Below, piece after piece: positions 1-23,750 of a stretch of DNA of 64,000 nucleotides (the stretch's first letter is position 1; the number at the start of each line of letters is the position of its first letter). Position numbers and translations under genes: made by a program. The notes beneath the pieces were generated by a model. The model did no database searches and was not told the DNA's origin. It saw nothing but the letters and a program-made list of their open reading frames with translations. The DNA comes from Lingula anatina (lineage: Eukaryota; Brachiopoda; Lingulata; Lingulida; Lingulidae): NCBI RefSeq assembly GCF_001039355.2, contig NW_019775613.1, positions 62,001 to 126,000 of the forward strand. Reading direction: 5' to 3'.

Positions 1-120
1 AAGATAACCAATAATGTAATCATTTCTGTTTGGTGGTGATCAAACGATAAATACAAAATATCTCCAACCTTTGACATGTGGTTCTATTTCCATTTACAAA
101 AAATAGTGGTGAAATGTTTG

Positions 121-200
121 CTCAGAGTCAAGTTAGATTGTAATATCACGGTCATTCATTGGATTGACAGATTTTTCTAACACATCATCATAGCAAACAC
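121..200 (+). repeat. Intronic direct repeat, copy 1
   Basis: About 78 bp, starting CTCAGAGTCA and containing CATTCATTGGATTGACAG. It closely matches 1044-1120. The two copies are ~925 bp apart and bracket PRRC2 exons 767-897 and 236-417. Confidence 0.75.
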
Positions 201-235
201 AAAGATGGAAATACACGAAAGCCAACTGCTCCTAC

Positions 236-11922
<11,687 letters not shown>

Positions 11923-13073
11923 CTGGAGAAAAAATTCCGATGTGTAATGTACAGTCTTACAGATCTGATGTAGGGATCAATATTGTTGACCCCATTAGCT
12001 TTATCACCTGGTTAAAATCTGCCATGTAAGATTTTATGGAACACTCAAGTTCACTTCCATAATGATTAACATATTCTCAATACACTCTTGCAGACAATAC
12101 CAAATAATATCTTTTCTGACCTGCCATGGTTTCCCTTGTCACCTAAAAATCATTAACTTTATACTGACAAAATGCCATAGGCTGTTAATTAATGCAGTAA
12201 TCATTTTGATATAAATACTTGTTTTGATTGACAATATTTCAAAGGGCATTTCACTTCAAGTCTTCAAGAGAAACACCTCAAGGGTTTTTCACAAAACTGA
12301 AATATCATCTCTACTGATTAAAAAGGATATAAGCCTTCAGCCTGTTCTAGCCTAAATATTATCTGTCCTATAACTTTGATACTTTCCTATAATATTTAGA
12401 TGGAGAATGCAGTGTACTGAGTAGTGGAGATCAAATCAAGTGGAATACAAAATCCTATCAAAAGTCAAAGATACGTGAAAAATAAGAAATTCTACCAATA
12501 ATATTTTCGGCTACAAAATTTTCGGCAACAATATAGGAGAAATCAAGTAAATTGGCATACTAATTTATTTCAATAGTAGTGGCATTGCTCAAAGTCGCCA
12601 CAAAACTGAATCAAGATTTGATAAAAATCGAGATATAGCACAAGTACGTGGTTCTAAAAAACCCGGTCAATCGTACAACCTCTCCTACACTAACATTAGC
12701 TCATCAATCAATGAAAAGTTTTAAAATACTTGCTTTTTCTATCGATAACATCATTTTGGTTAAGTGCCATGGGTCTCAACAAAAGCGAACCAAAGTATAA
12801 AATGAACGCGATGAAAAATTATGAAAAAAATGTTATTGGTCGTCAGGTAAAAGCCTACGACTTCAAAACTACATAACTGGCTGCGAACAACAAATGTTTT
12901 ACTTCGAAACCGGTCTTCTAGACATTAAGAGCATGGAGCAGTAATCGTCATAACTGTGTAAATGACCAGTCAACACAATGGACTCAAATGCATTTCCTCT
13001 CAAGGTAACGCCATTGTTTCTCCTTTCTTCCTCATCAAACCCAAAGCTTCGGTTTAGAAAATCGAATACTCAC
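11923..13073 (-). other. PRRC2 5'UTR intron
   Basis: The bases between the acceptor at 11923-11924 and a good GTGAGT donor (13068-13073) contain no coding signal that I recognise. The pairing of these two sites is inferred from consensus only; there is no transcript evidence. Confidence 0.55.
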
Positions 13074-13310
13074 CACGGGCCGTTCGAGTGGGTGATCACT
13101 TTGCGACAAAAAATAGCTCTTTCGAGGACAATCCGCTGTCCGATGGCGACAGATTTCTTTGGATTGTCAGATAGTAATAATCCGACTTTTTTCGCTTCCA
13201 AAATGGCGACTATATGCAAATGTATGTTTAAATCATTACGTCACCTTCCCAGAGTGCTATGCGCGTCTCACCAAACACAGCGAGTCCCACACAGAGGGCA
13301 TTGAACTTGA
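13074..13310 (-). promoter_or_regulatory. Probable PRRC2 non-coding first exon and promoter
   Basis: A minus-strand GTGAGT donor at 13068-13073 would end a non-coding exon. The region upstream of it is richer in CpG than its surroundings. It holds two ATGGCGAC cores (13143-13150 and 13203-13210), the second inside an AAAATGGCGAC context that fits the YY1 consensus, and an octamer ATGCAAAT at 13214-13221. No TATA box is seen, as expected for a housekeeping promoter. The transcription start is not resolved. Confidence 0.5.
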
Positions 13311-14463
13311 TGGTTACATTCTTTTGCTGCAGTGATATTTTTTCTTGGGGTAATTAGAAATCGCGCAAGAATCCTGTTCAGAAATCAATATCTTTAACTT
13401 TAATTTTGTTCTATAGCCCCCTCTCAACATTTTCATTCTCTTGCAAGAATAAATAATCTAAAACATTCTATGCATAATTTTCATTTAATTTTTTCACCAT
13501 TAAGGGACAACAGCTGTTCATTTTGGCCAAAAATGGACTTTCTTGGGGTAAACAACAATTTTCCCATATTATCCAATGGTTAATAAAGTCGCTCTAACAA
13601 TGGAAGTTTTTTTTCTAAAAAGTTTGGCTTATTACATAGGGTATACATATATATCCATCTATGGAGGTCACTGGGTCCAAATGCAATAATTAAGCATGAA
13701 TTCTACAATATGAACAATAACCACAGTTATAGTGGTAAAATAATTTTTCTATGAGATAAATATTTCTATGAGATGTTTACAGTTTTTTCATTGTGAAATA
13801 TGGATTTCATACAAAGGGTTGTTATCCTTTTAATATCTATAATTATGCATATTGCAATAACACTTAATTACTAGTATAGATTCTTCCAGTATACTGGTAA
13901 TAAAAAGAAGTTAATCAGAAGCACTTACCCTGTACATGGTCATATGTGACAAAAATGAAAATTCAGGGAGCAGGCCTACACTCTACCAAGGCCACAGTTA
14001 AATCATGTTCCCTTTCCTATCACCAATTAGCCAGACATCTCTGTACTATCTTTACTGAAAAACTGATGATACGAATCTTTAGACCAATGAAACTTCAGAC
14101 TATTGAGATGCCCCCAATATATTACTGATACAAGAAACTGAGACAAAATTACTTGTCATGGAAGCTGAAATATAACAATAATTAAAAAAAAAACTTTCAT
14201 TTTAAGTTTCGGTCAAGATCTTTCTCAAAGGATGCATTTTTTTACAGCACTTAATTGTTCTCAATGACCATATAACAAGATCATAAAGATTTCCGACTTC
14301 CTAGTTGATGCTTTGTTTATTAGAAAACAAGCACATTTCTAGGAGATGAAAAGGCAGTCACTGTCACAAATGAGTGTAGTACTTTAATTGTGGTGCTCAG
14401 CAAGTTCTAGAGGGCAATTAGAATGTGGTGTGAATCAAAAAGGGCAATGGTTTTAACAAGATG
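13311..14463. other. Intergenic AT-rich stretch
   Basis: It lies between the PRRC2 promoter and the repeated FOXRED1 3' region. The only ORF over 50 codons (near 13946) lacks recognisable features. Nothing functional is seen. Confidence 0.6.
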
Positions 14464-14466
14464 GGT

Positions 14467-14645
14467 CCACTCCATATACCGCCAACACCATGATAGAGTT
14501 GCCCGATCATTAATTCCCTAATTGGCTGAACAGCAGGCACCTATATGTGCCTCTGCATTCACCTGATCTGAAACCCAAGTTTTTTTTCTATCTCGACACA
14601 ACTTGTACAGTGTACAGGGGCGGATCCAGAGATATTTCCTGACAG
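14467..14645. repeat. Contig-end copy of the start of block B
   Basis: This 179-bp stretch matches 16767-16945, including the first 31 bp of the insertion element, and then stops at the N. It looks like the end of a contig that should overlap the one starting at 16767. Confidence 0.88.
14615..14645. mobile_element. Truncated end of the same MITE
   Basis: First 31 bp of the 16916-17084 element, cut off by the N at 14646. Confidence 0.88.
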
Positions 14646-14646
14646 N
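14646..14646. other. Single-N assembly join
   Basis: Unknown base at a junction where the sequence jumps back to the beginning of a repeated block. Confidence 0.9.
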
Positions 14647-16508
14647 GCCACACCATATACCACCAACACCATGATAGAGTTGCCCGATCATTAATTCCCT
14701 AATTGGCTGAACAGCAGGCACCTATATGTGCCTCTGCATTCATCTGATCTGAAACCCAAGTTTTTTTTTTTTCTATCTCTACACAACTTGTACAGTGTAT
14801 GAGAACAATCCACAAACCATTGCTGAACTCAAAGTGGCCATTACCCAGGAGAAACGTGTCATACCAAAAGAAGTGTATGTGTCAGGGTGATTGATAACTC
14901 TGCTCGTGGAATTCAAACATCAGTGCAATGGCAGTAATTTGATCGATGCACATTTCAAAAGTTTTTAATTTTCAACCAAAGATTAATGGATACATGATGA
15001 TGTACCTGTAGAATGCAATGCTAGGTTACTACTACTTGTACAATATAAGAACTACAAGTGTTATTACATGTACTTCATACAGTAAAATATATCAGTTGGA
15101 GAATTCAGCAGGTATAAATGACATAAAAAGAATGACTTGATAAATAACCATTCTGTACATGCAAAATAGCAAATCAGATCTATAGTTCAAGATACAAATC
15201 CAGCTGCATCTGGTGCTTAAAGCACAAGTTTATGTATTTGCATATAAATGTGATGAAATTAATTTGCATTGATCAGCAAGCTGCACATTCACTGTGCTTA
15301 CGGCCATAAATGGCGGTATATTAGTAATTTTTATTATAAAAACATTACAGCATCATGTAAGTATCCTGCACGCTCTCTGTCATATATTTACAAGATTTTC
15401 AACTAAAAATCAGAATATTAATACACATTTTTTTCTTTCTTTGAACCACCTTCAGTGCAAAATCTTTCATAACTAAGCGAAGATAAGTCTATAGTTTCAT
15501 AACCATTTTCCAGAATCAGTTCTGAAACTGCAAGTCCAATTGGGATAGCATGTTGAACTCCATGGCCACTAGAACCATTAGCAAAAATCATTTGAGGGAA
15601 CTCAGGGTGCTTGCCTATAATGAGATTCTGATCCACATAGTTGTAGTCATAGTAACCTGCCCAGGCATTCTTCACCTATGGACCAAAAGTAAAAATCAAT
15701 ATTTTTAGTCATATTATCAATTGCTGTTAGGTGAATGCTGGGTGAAGCACTGAAGGTGTTAGAAAACTGCAAATTTCTCACAGTATATTGCAGCTAAAAA
15801 TTAATCTTTCCTTAAATATGATAAATTTGAAAGAGGTTTGATGACTTATGTTTTTTAGAGCTTTTAAATTGTGGAAAGTAAAATGTATCTACCTTTATGT
15901 TCTCAAATGCAGGGACTCTGTTTGCAAGTATAGGCCACAGTTTTTGATTAAAAAATGAATAGTCCACTTCCAATGTAGCAATATCAGGCTCTTCCTCCTG
16001 TAATAAAACACTTTTATCATGAAATTTATACTAAATTAGCTCCTTAACTAAACTTGATTGATGTGAACCTGTCGCCATTTTGGGTGGAAAAAGTTAAACC
16101 CCCTAATGTTTTGTAGGAAATAAAACCCATTACTGTATAACTCTAATGTAATATGCTTTGTGAAATGCTTTGATAAAATAATACAATTAAGAAAATTTAC
16201 AAATATTTTTCAACATTTTTCTAGTTATTATTTACCTCAAATATGCTACTGTTTTATAACTCGGAAAAAAAGAAACAAAAGCTTTGGGTTATCACAGCTT
16301 TTTTTCTTTCTAAGCTTAAGCTGAGCCAATCAATAAAAACATTTTTCAAATGTTCACCTTTACAATAAAAATGTAAATTTGAACTGGCCGTTGTATCATT
16401 ATTTGAAACAATTGTAACATGACATTGGATATAATTGTATAATTCAAAATGATAGGTAAAATAATGTTTCATTTTCACTTAGTTTCTTTTGAAAGATACA
16501 AAACTATA
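14647..16508. repeat. ~1.9 kb duplicated block, copy A
   Basis: Collinear with 16767-18796 apart from scattered substitutions, small indels and a 174-bp insertion present only in copy B. It starts right after the N at 14646. The homology ends at an ACTATA, where a different sequence begins in each copy. Confidence 0.92.
15418..15997 (-). pseudogene. Second copy of FOXRED1 exons 8-9 (probable haplotig)
   Basis: Exon copies 15893-15997 and 15418-15675 encode the same protein sequence as 18181-18285 and 17706-17963; the coding difference I noticed is silent (a TTA/TTG leucine). They have intact splice sites and stop but no copies of exons 2-7 upstream. Since they sit inside a block flanked by single-N joins, I read them as the other allele rather than a second gene or a real alternative 3' end. 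A genuine tandem duplication is the alternative. Confidence 0.75.
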
Positions 16509-16765
16509 CGGTAAAGTGCCATGAATTTCGAACGGCTCTTGAATTTCGAACGATCTTAAAATCGGCCGCCTGGAGTTTTTTCTGGACCATGAATTTCGGC
16601 CAGTTAGCAATTTTGCGCGATCTTGATTTCGTGAATTTCGTACACCTTAAAATCGGCCACCGGGCTATTCTCGCGCTTGTAAAGATCTAACAGTCGGCAA
16701 TGTTGCCCTAGCGTACCTTTACCTGAGTACTACGTGTGCGGCCCAAGGTGCAAGATAACGATCAG
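16509..16765. mobile_element. Candidate TA-inserting transposon fragment
   Basis: It starts CGGTAAAGTGCCATG immediately after a TA, exactly where copies A and B diverge. It is more GC/CpG-rich than its surroundings and repeats GAATTTCG and CTTAAAATCGGCC motifs. It ends at an N, so only one end is seen. A pogo/Tc1-type terminal region is possible but unproven. Confidence 0.45.
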
Positions 16766-16766
16766 N
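16766..16766. other. Single-N assembly join
   Basis: Unknown base between the GAATTTCG-rich element and the start of block B. Confidence 0.9.
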
Positions 16767-16915
16767 TCCACTCCATATACCGCCAACACCATGATAGAGT
16801 TGCCCGATCATTAATTCCCTAATTGGCTGAACAGCAGGCACCTATATGTGCCTCTGCATTCACCTGATCTGAAACCCAAGTTTTTTTTCTATCTCGACAC
16901 AACTTGTACAGTGTA

Positions 16916-17084
16916 CAGGGGCGGATCCAGAGATATTTCCTGACAGTCTTCCAAATTATCTTTGTTGATCCGTTCTTCATTTTTGACCGTCTTCCGACAG
17001 AAAAAAATTAGATACCTGCCAATGTAAACTTGAAAATCTGACCGTCTTCCGGAAGACCCAGAAGACGCCCTAAATCCGCCCCTG
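16916..17084. mobile_element. MITE-like DNA transposon, 169 bp, 5-bp target duplication
   Basis: Begins CAGGGGCGGATCC and ends ATCCGCCCCTG, an inverted repeat of about 11 bp. It is flanked by GTGTA at 16911-16915 and 17085-17089. Copy A of the block has the empty site with one GTGTA (near 14792), so the insertion boundaries are exact. It has no coding capacity. The CAGGGG terminus and 5-bp duplication suggest a non-autonomous hAT-related family, but the class is not proven. Confidence 0.9.
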
Positions 17085-17617
17085 GTGTATGAGAACAATC
17101 CACAAACCATTGCTGAACTCAAAGTGGCCATTACCCAGGAGAAATGTGTCATACCAAAAGAAGTGTATGTGTCAGGGTGATTGATAACTCTGCTCGTGGA
17201 ATTCAAACATCAGTGCAATGGCAGTAATTTGATTGATGCACATTTTAAAAGTTTTTAATTTTCAACCAAGGATTAATGGATACATGATGATGTACCTGTA
17301 GAATGCAATGCTAGGTTACTACTACTTGTACAATATAAGAACTACAAGTGTTATTACATGTACTTCATACAGTAAAATATATCAGTTGGAGAATTCAGCA
17401 GGTATAAATGACATAAAAAGAATGACTTGATAAATAACCATTCTGTACATGCAAAATAACAAATCAGATCTATAGTTCAAGATACAAATCCAGCTGCATC
17501 TGGTGCTTAAAGCACAAGTTTATGTATTTGCATATAAATGTGATGAAATTAATTTGCATTGTTCAGTAAGCTGCACATTCACTGTGCTTACGGCCATAAA
17601 TGGCGGTATTAGTAATT

Positions 17618-17623
17618 TTTATT
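17618..17623 (-). terminator. FOXRED1 polyadenylation signal candidate
   Basis: AATAAA on the minus strand, 83 nt past the stop codon. The duplicated block carries the same sequence. Confidence 0.55.
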
Positions 17624-17705
17624 ATAAAAACATTACAGCATCATGTAAGTATCCTGCACGCTCTCTGTCATATATTTACAAGATTTCCAACTAAAAATCA
17701 GAATA

Positions 17706-20137
17706 TTAATACACATTTTTTTCTTTCTTTGAACCACCTTCAGTGCAAAATCTTTCATAACTAAGCGAAGACAAGTCTATAGTTTCATAACCATTTTCCA
17801 GAATCAGTTCTGAAACTGCAAGTCCAATTGGGATAGCATGTTGAACTCCATGGCCACTAGAACCATTAGCAAAAATCATTTGAGGGAACTCAGGGTGCTT
17901 GCCTATAATGAGATTCTGATCCACATAGTTGTAGTCATAGTAACCTGCCCAGGCATTCTTCACCTATGGACCAAAAGTAAAAATCAATATTTTTAGTCAT
18001 ATTATCAATTGTTGTTAGGTGAATGCTGGGTGAAGCACTGAAGGTGTTACAAAACTGCAAATTTCTCACAGTATATTGCAGCTAAAAATTAATCTTTCCT
18101 TAAGTATGATAAATTTGAAAGAGGATTGATGACTTATGTTTTTTAGAGCTTTTAAATTGTGGAAAGTAAAATGTATCTACCTTTATGTTCTCAAATGCAG
18201 GGACTCTGTTTGCAAGTATAGGCCACAGTTTTTGATTAAAAAATGAATAGTCCACTTCCAATGTAGCAATATCAGGCTCTTCCTCCTGTAATAAAACACT
18301 ATTATCATGAAATTTATACTAAATTAGCTCCTTAACTAAACCTGATTGATGTGAACCTGTCGCCATTTTGGGTGGAAAAAGTTAAACCCCCTTATGTTTT
18401 GTAGGAAATAAAACCCATTACTGTATAACTCTAATGTAATATGCTTTGTGAAATGCTTTGATAAAATAGTACAATTAAGAAAATTTACAAATATTTTTCA
18501 ACATTTTTCTAGTTATTATTTACCTCAAATATGCTACTGTTTTATAACTCGGAAAAAAAGAAACAAAAGCTTTGGGTTATCACAGCTTTTTTTCTTTCTA
18601 AGCTTAAGCTGAGCCAATCAATAAAAACATTTTTCAAATGTTCACCTTTACAATAAAAATGTAAATTTGAACTGGCTGTTGTATCATTATTTGAAACAAT
18701 TGTAACATGACATTGGATATAATTGTATAATTCAAAATGATAGGTAAAATAATGTTTCATTTTCACTTAGTTTCTTTTGAAAGATACAAAACTATACCCT
18801 GGTCCCGTTTCTTGTTTGAGCTAGAAGGCTGCAACAGAGCCTACCAAACCACCACCAATGAAAATCGCCGTCTTACCTCTGTAGGGGAACCTCCACATAT
18901 ATAATTTCCCCCAAGTCCCTCTCTCCTAAAGTAGACTCCCTTTGGGTCTACAAGCAGAGGACAGTCAACACCAGGCCCGTTGGGACAGTGGAAGACATAC
19001 ACGTAACGTTTTCTGAAAAATGGAATTTCACTCATGATCAGAACATCAGGACACATAAGAAGTAATGAAAAGGATGATTTCTATTAGTAATTAATCAAAG
19101 CCTTCAAGTTTATAAAAAAGAACTGTTACCTATATGGCTTAAGCAATGGAAAAATCCTTATCTTATAATTGAAATCACAGGCAACAGATCATCATTAACC
19201 ATATTTTGTATTACGTTTTACTTCTGTCATTTTAGGTATAAACTGGTTTTAAGTAATGCAGTTCAAGTCTGTCTGCTGTTAATCAAATCAATGCATTATA
19301 TTACCTAAGAATTACTTAAGGCAGAATAATAATATTCCCTACAATACATCCAATTAATGATACAATACTTCACGGTACTTGTGTTACCAACTGAGAGTAC
19401 CTTGGCTCCACTGGAAGAGGAAAACTACCCCCTAACATCTTATTGACTTCTCCTGCCCAGGGACCTGCTGCATTGACACAGTGAACAAACTGGATCTCTT
19501 TCACTTCACCATACATATTTTTCACCTGAATCGAATATATATATTTACAACTGTGCCCTGTGCATTAACTACATTATACAACATAACACTGACAATTGGG
19601 GACACATGGGTATGATGTTGCCTTGCTTTCCTAATTCACTCTTTGCATCCGCACGATAGACATAACATTACAAGAAGGGCGGCTCCTCCCCCTCTCAATT
19701 TCATCTGACCCCCTCTTGGATCAGCCTCTGACAGTGGGGCATGTAACAGTTTAATATGTTAATGTTTTTGCAAAAAAAAAAAAGTATAAAAATACAATCT
19801 CTACCACAACAGCACCTTTTAAATCACATGTTATTAATGCCAATATCTAGAACTACACTTCTAATGATATCTTTGTTTTTTATTGTGCAGTCATTATTTT
19901 TAACTTGTGCCAGTTAACATGTTATCACCATAACATGGTCTACACTCCCTGGCGATGTGTCAAATCCCACAACTTCTGCTTGGACATATGCCACTCCCAG
20001 TGAACGGTTTCTCTTCCTTAAGGCATCCAATAAAAGCCAAGGATCAAACCAACCTTCATTTTCCAAACCTAGAAATTTTCATCATTAAATGAGATTTAAA
20101 ATCAAAGTCCTTAAAGCCCCTAGCTCCCCTGAAAGAT

Positions 20138-20195
<58 letters not shown>

Positions 20196-22573
20196 TGCTC
20201 TTTTCTCTCAGTCTTACATACAGAAACTCTGTACTGAGACATTACATTTAAATACAACCTGCATATATCTAGTCTCTGTATGAGATAATGCAATTAACTT
20301 TTGAGGGTAACTGTATTAAATATTGCCTGCACATATTTAAGCTGCGACAAATTCACATGCTCATTAATAATAAGGCATATTTCTTCTGGATTTCAGTATG
20401 ATCAAAGAAATGGCCACCCTGAGTTTCAAAGACTACTAGAAACTCACCTACATTATCAACATACCTCTGCAGTTTCCAGATACTAAAAATGTCAATGTAA
20501 GTTTACATATATCTGATATTCAGGGTGCAAATGGGACAAGTCTTACTGAAAACATATAACATAATTATAAGAAGTCTCCACTACACTCACCAAATGATCC
20601 AAGAAACAGGTCATCTGTTTTTAACCATGGAAATTTCTCTTTCATAAGTGATGGGGCCATTAGCTTTACCTTAGCACCGCATGATCTAAATATAACAAGA
20701 ATTATATCAGGTTGTAACTATACATATATGTTGTTCAATATAAATTGATTCATTAGATTTAATGCAAAGTTAATTATGACATGTTGTTATCAAAACTAAG
20801 GGAATTGACCTTTAATTCTCATGTACATACAGTACAATGTTAATTGACCTGTAATCTATAGGTACAGTGAAAATAATGAGACAAAGCAGGACAGATCCAG
20901 GATTTTAAGGGGGCTTTCACTGCCTACTGGACATGCTGTCATTCAGAAAAAACAGCAGGTATGCTTCATAAAATATTGCAAAAGAAAGAATGTTGCTCTC
21001 ACAAATTTCACTATAAATAAACAAATCTAACCATGTACATGTAGTTCTAAATGAGAAGATTTGTTTTTGTAAGGGCATTCTGCTGCAGCATCGATTTGAA
21101 ATAGGCCTATAATGTACTCCAGTATATAGTACTGGGTTAATTACATTTAATCCTCCTCTGTTTTGAACTTTCCCATTAATTGCTGAAATCAATTTGAATC
21201 TGTGTTTCCTACGAGAAGGAATGGGGGGGGGGGGGCACACTCAGTTAACAATTTAATTCTCACATCTGCGTTTTATTTGCTTCTTCTAGTGATACCGCAG
21301 CTTTCTGATCTGCAGCTAGGATAAGGTAACCATTTTGATTGAACTGCAAATCGGGAGGATCTTGATCAGAGTCTGAAATGTAAATCAATCACACAATTAT
21401 ACTGTAATTTAATAACAAGGTTAAGTTTTCAAAATGCTGGATAAATTCATAACATACATGTAACTGAGTTCTTTGATATAAGTGCAGTCATGCTTACATG
21501 TACATTTTAAAACTTTTTATTTGTAAATCTATGTACCTGGATGCATGAACTTGCATCAGTCAATCATACTGATACTGATTAGCCTACCGATATTTACTAT
21601 TACTTTTAAAAACTCAATCTCAAATTCATGACATCTAGTAAAGATGTTTAATACTGTACATGTATATACAGCATTTGGTTAAACTACCCCACGTAGACAG
21701 CATCCATAACATGAAGATGTTATTGCGGATAAATTTTATCAATTCATCTTTTCTTGGAGATCATAATTTGCCTGTTCTGTAGAGTCTTCTTACATGCCTA
21801 AATCCTGAAAAAATTACACATTTTGAAAGACCTTACCATACACACACAAGTGCTCCTTAATGTTTTCAAAGAAATCCGCACTGAACAGTGACATAAGAAT
21901 ATTCTCCTCAGATGAAAACTGTTGACGTATACCTCCCACTGAAAGTGTGGATGATGCACGAGTATACTGGAAAAGGAAACAAAGTACTATAATAAATATA
22001 AACAGCACTCCACTGACACAACCTGGGTTTTGCCAATTTAAAGGGCAGGGGTAAAAGCACAAGGATAAAAATATTTACTCAACTGCTTAACTCAACAAAT
22101 ATAAATTAAAAGAAAATATTTAAAGTATTAATTCATCATACATATACTAGTATTATCATTACTATTGTAGACAACTAAGGAATTTTTTTTTAAACACTAC
22201 ACCAATATGTACGGTACATGTACTCAGTACAATGTATGTAAATACTGTTCTAGTAAATCTCAATAGAATTGACCATAAAAGGACAAACCTGTAAATCCCT
22301 TTCTAATACTGTCACTGATATCTCCCCTGGTCCTGTTTTTTGTTTGAGCCAGAAAGCTGCAGCAGAGCCTACCAAACCACCACCAATGATCACGACATCT
22401 GATTGTCTGGGAATCTCACATTCACTTGCACGTCCACGCTTGACAATATTGTCGATTTTGTCAATGATTGTGCCGAATTGTCTCGAAATATTGGTGCATT
22501 TTGCAGCTGAGAACAGTGAGTGCCTGCATCCCCGCAGGGCAAATGTTGTCACCTTGCTGAGTGATGGTGGCAT
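17706..22573 (-). CDS. FOXRED1: FOXRED1, FAD-dependent oxidoreductase domain-containing protein 1
   Basis: Mitochondrial flavoprotein of the DAO family, needed for complex I assembly in animals. Exons: 22289-22573, 21837-21966, 21264-21372, 20591-20685, 19929-20068, 19401-19525, 18877-19012, 18181-18285, 17706-17963. They give 460 codons plus stop, all phases consistent (human is about 486). Residues 1-35 are basic, Ser-rich and free of acidic residues, like a presequence. [18 protein letters not shown] holds the GxGxxG dinucleotide motif, and [15 protein letters not shown] the conserved flavin-contact segment. Further hallmarks are [65 protein letters not shown] and [17 protein letters not shown]. 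The ATG at 22573 is the first that gives this presequence. The final two exons also occur at 15418-15997; I chose the proximal copy as the spliced one. The gene is complete here. Confidence 0.94.
18797..18861 (-). pseudogene. 65-bp relic of FOXRED1 exon 1 beside exon 7
   Basis: Ungapped match to 22325-22389 with about 5 differences in 65. It covers the codons for the IGGGLVGS...[10 protein letters not shown] flavin-binding segment. It lies 15 bp past the exon 7 boundary, inside the intron, in the same orientation as the gene. It has an in-frame TAG and no splice sites of its own, so it is not an alternative exon. Confidence 0.88.
20141..20190 (+). repeat. (CA)25 microsatellite
   Basis: Perfect 50-bp CA array in FOXRED1 intron 4. 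Confidence 0.97.
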
Positions 22574-23478
22574 TCCGAATATTATCCTTACCTGGAAGCA
22601 ACGTACAGATGTATCAACAGTCCTAGCGTGCCATCACCGTAAATTAGGTCAAATAATCTCTGCAATCGCATTTCACATCTAACACAATTTGATATCACAT
22701 ATACCACAGTTGTGTTCATCTTTTATCTTGAAGTATCCCATGACTGAGAAGGGGAGGGGGGGGGGGCATTACAGACTGGGGAAGATCTCTTTCACAGTCT
22801 GAAAATTGGTCTTAAAATTTGACCTACTCTCGTGTTCAAAAAAAAAAAAAAAAAAAAAAAGGAATATATAAGTAGCTATATAGAGAAAAAGTTCTTATTG
22901 AATAGACAAGTAAATTGATAATGGAATGTACAGTGTACATGTGGGTATTGGAAAAATTTTTTATTTTAAAGTTTTTAACTGTTAAAAACCAGAGTCGCTA
23001 AGAAAAATATTTTTTGAATGAAATGTGGACTAAGCTTATAGCATAGGCAATGACTGGGTTAATTATAGCTCTGTGAATGAAAGTCCTAGAAACTGAATCA
23101 GGAACTGCACTTAGGAGTAAACAACAAATTTTTATGTCCTGAAAATTTGACAATTGATTGTGAAAAACAGCATTTTCAAATTGAGGTGTAGCATCACGTT
23201 TTGTTTGTAGTTCAAGCGCAATCTTCAACAAAAAGAAAACGTAAAAGTGCACATGAAACGTGATCAACAGTGTCAGAGGTGTCAAACTTACTGGGGAGAA
23301 GCAAAGAAAATATATAACATTAATTCAGTTGAGAATAAGTTTTTTGTTTCCATATAAATACACGAAACTGTAAAGTGATACATAAAGATTTAGATGTATT
23401 TCTTTTTATTACAAAATAATAAAACCATGGATTTATTTCTGTAATGATTGAGTTTTATCATTTTTATGACCTCTCCCT

Positions 23479-23563
23479 TAAAAGTCGGTGACCTAGTTTG
23501 GGTCGCCATGCATGGCGAATTGACAGGTCTCTGAAATTAGGTCAGGGTTACCGACTTACTTCT
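23479..23563. promoter_or_regulatory. Degenerate inverted repeat with RORE-like half-sites
   Basis: Outer arms AGTCGGTGACC and GGTTACCGACT flank a CGCCATGCATGGCG palindrome. AAATTAGGTCA at 23534-23544 fits the ROR/Rev-erb monomer consensus, and TGACCTA in the left arm is an inverted half-site. It lies about 0.9 kb upstream of FOXRED1. Regulatory use is speculation; it may be an old transposon. Confidence 0.3.
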
Positions 23564-23750
23564 GACTCAGACATAAATAACAACAGATAACATTACCAAT
23601 ATTATCAAACAACCGTTGTATTAATTATCGGATATGCATCTCGTTATGGAAATGGTGAGTTAATTTACGGTAATTCTTTCAATATGATATGGACCCCGTA
23701 ACTGCTTTTAATTACTGACTTTATATATTTACTGCCGGCAAAGCAGCGGC

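Larger units (their letters stand above)
16767..18796. repeat. ~2.0 kb duplicated block, copy B
   Basis: Second copy, starting right after the N at 16766 and holding FOXRED1 exons 8-9. It contains the inserted element at 16916-17084. Its right edge abuts the exon-1 relic at 18797. Confidence 0.92.

Noticed and set aside
16254-16478. A 74-codon ORF present in both duplicated copies (also 18542-18766)
   Set aside because: It lies within an intron. Apparent conservation merely reflects the near-identical duplicated block; no motif or splice context supports it.
14518-19056. Two separate FOXRED1-like genes
   Set aside because: Only exons 8-9 are repeated, with identical protein sequence, next to single-N joins; exons 2-7 occur once and the exon-1 relic is dead.
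19660-19740. CT-rich stretch resembling a transposon end (TTGGATCAGCCTCTGACAG)
   Set aside because: It partly resembles GGATCC-type MITE termini, but no inverted partner or target duplication was found.
20885-21240. Possible old MITE from GACAGATCCAGGATTTTAAG to the poly-G at 21223
   Set aside because: Only one end looks transposon-like; no matching inverted end or flanking duplication.
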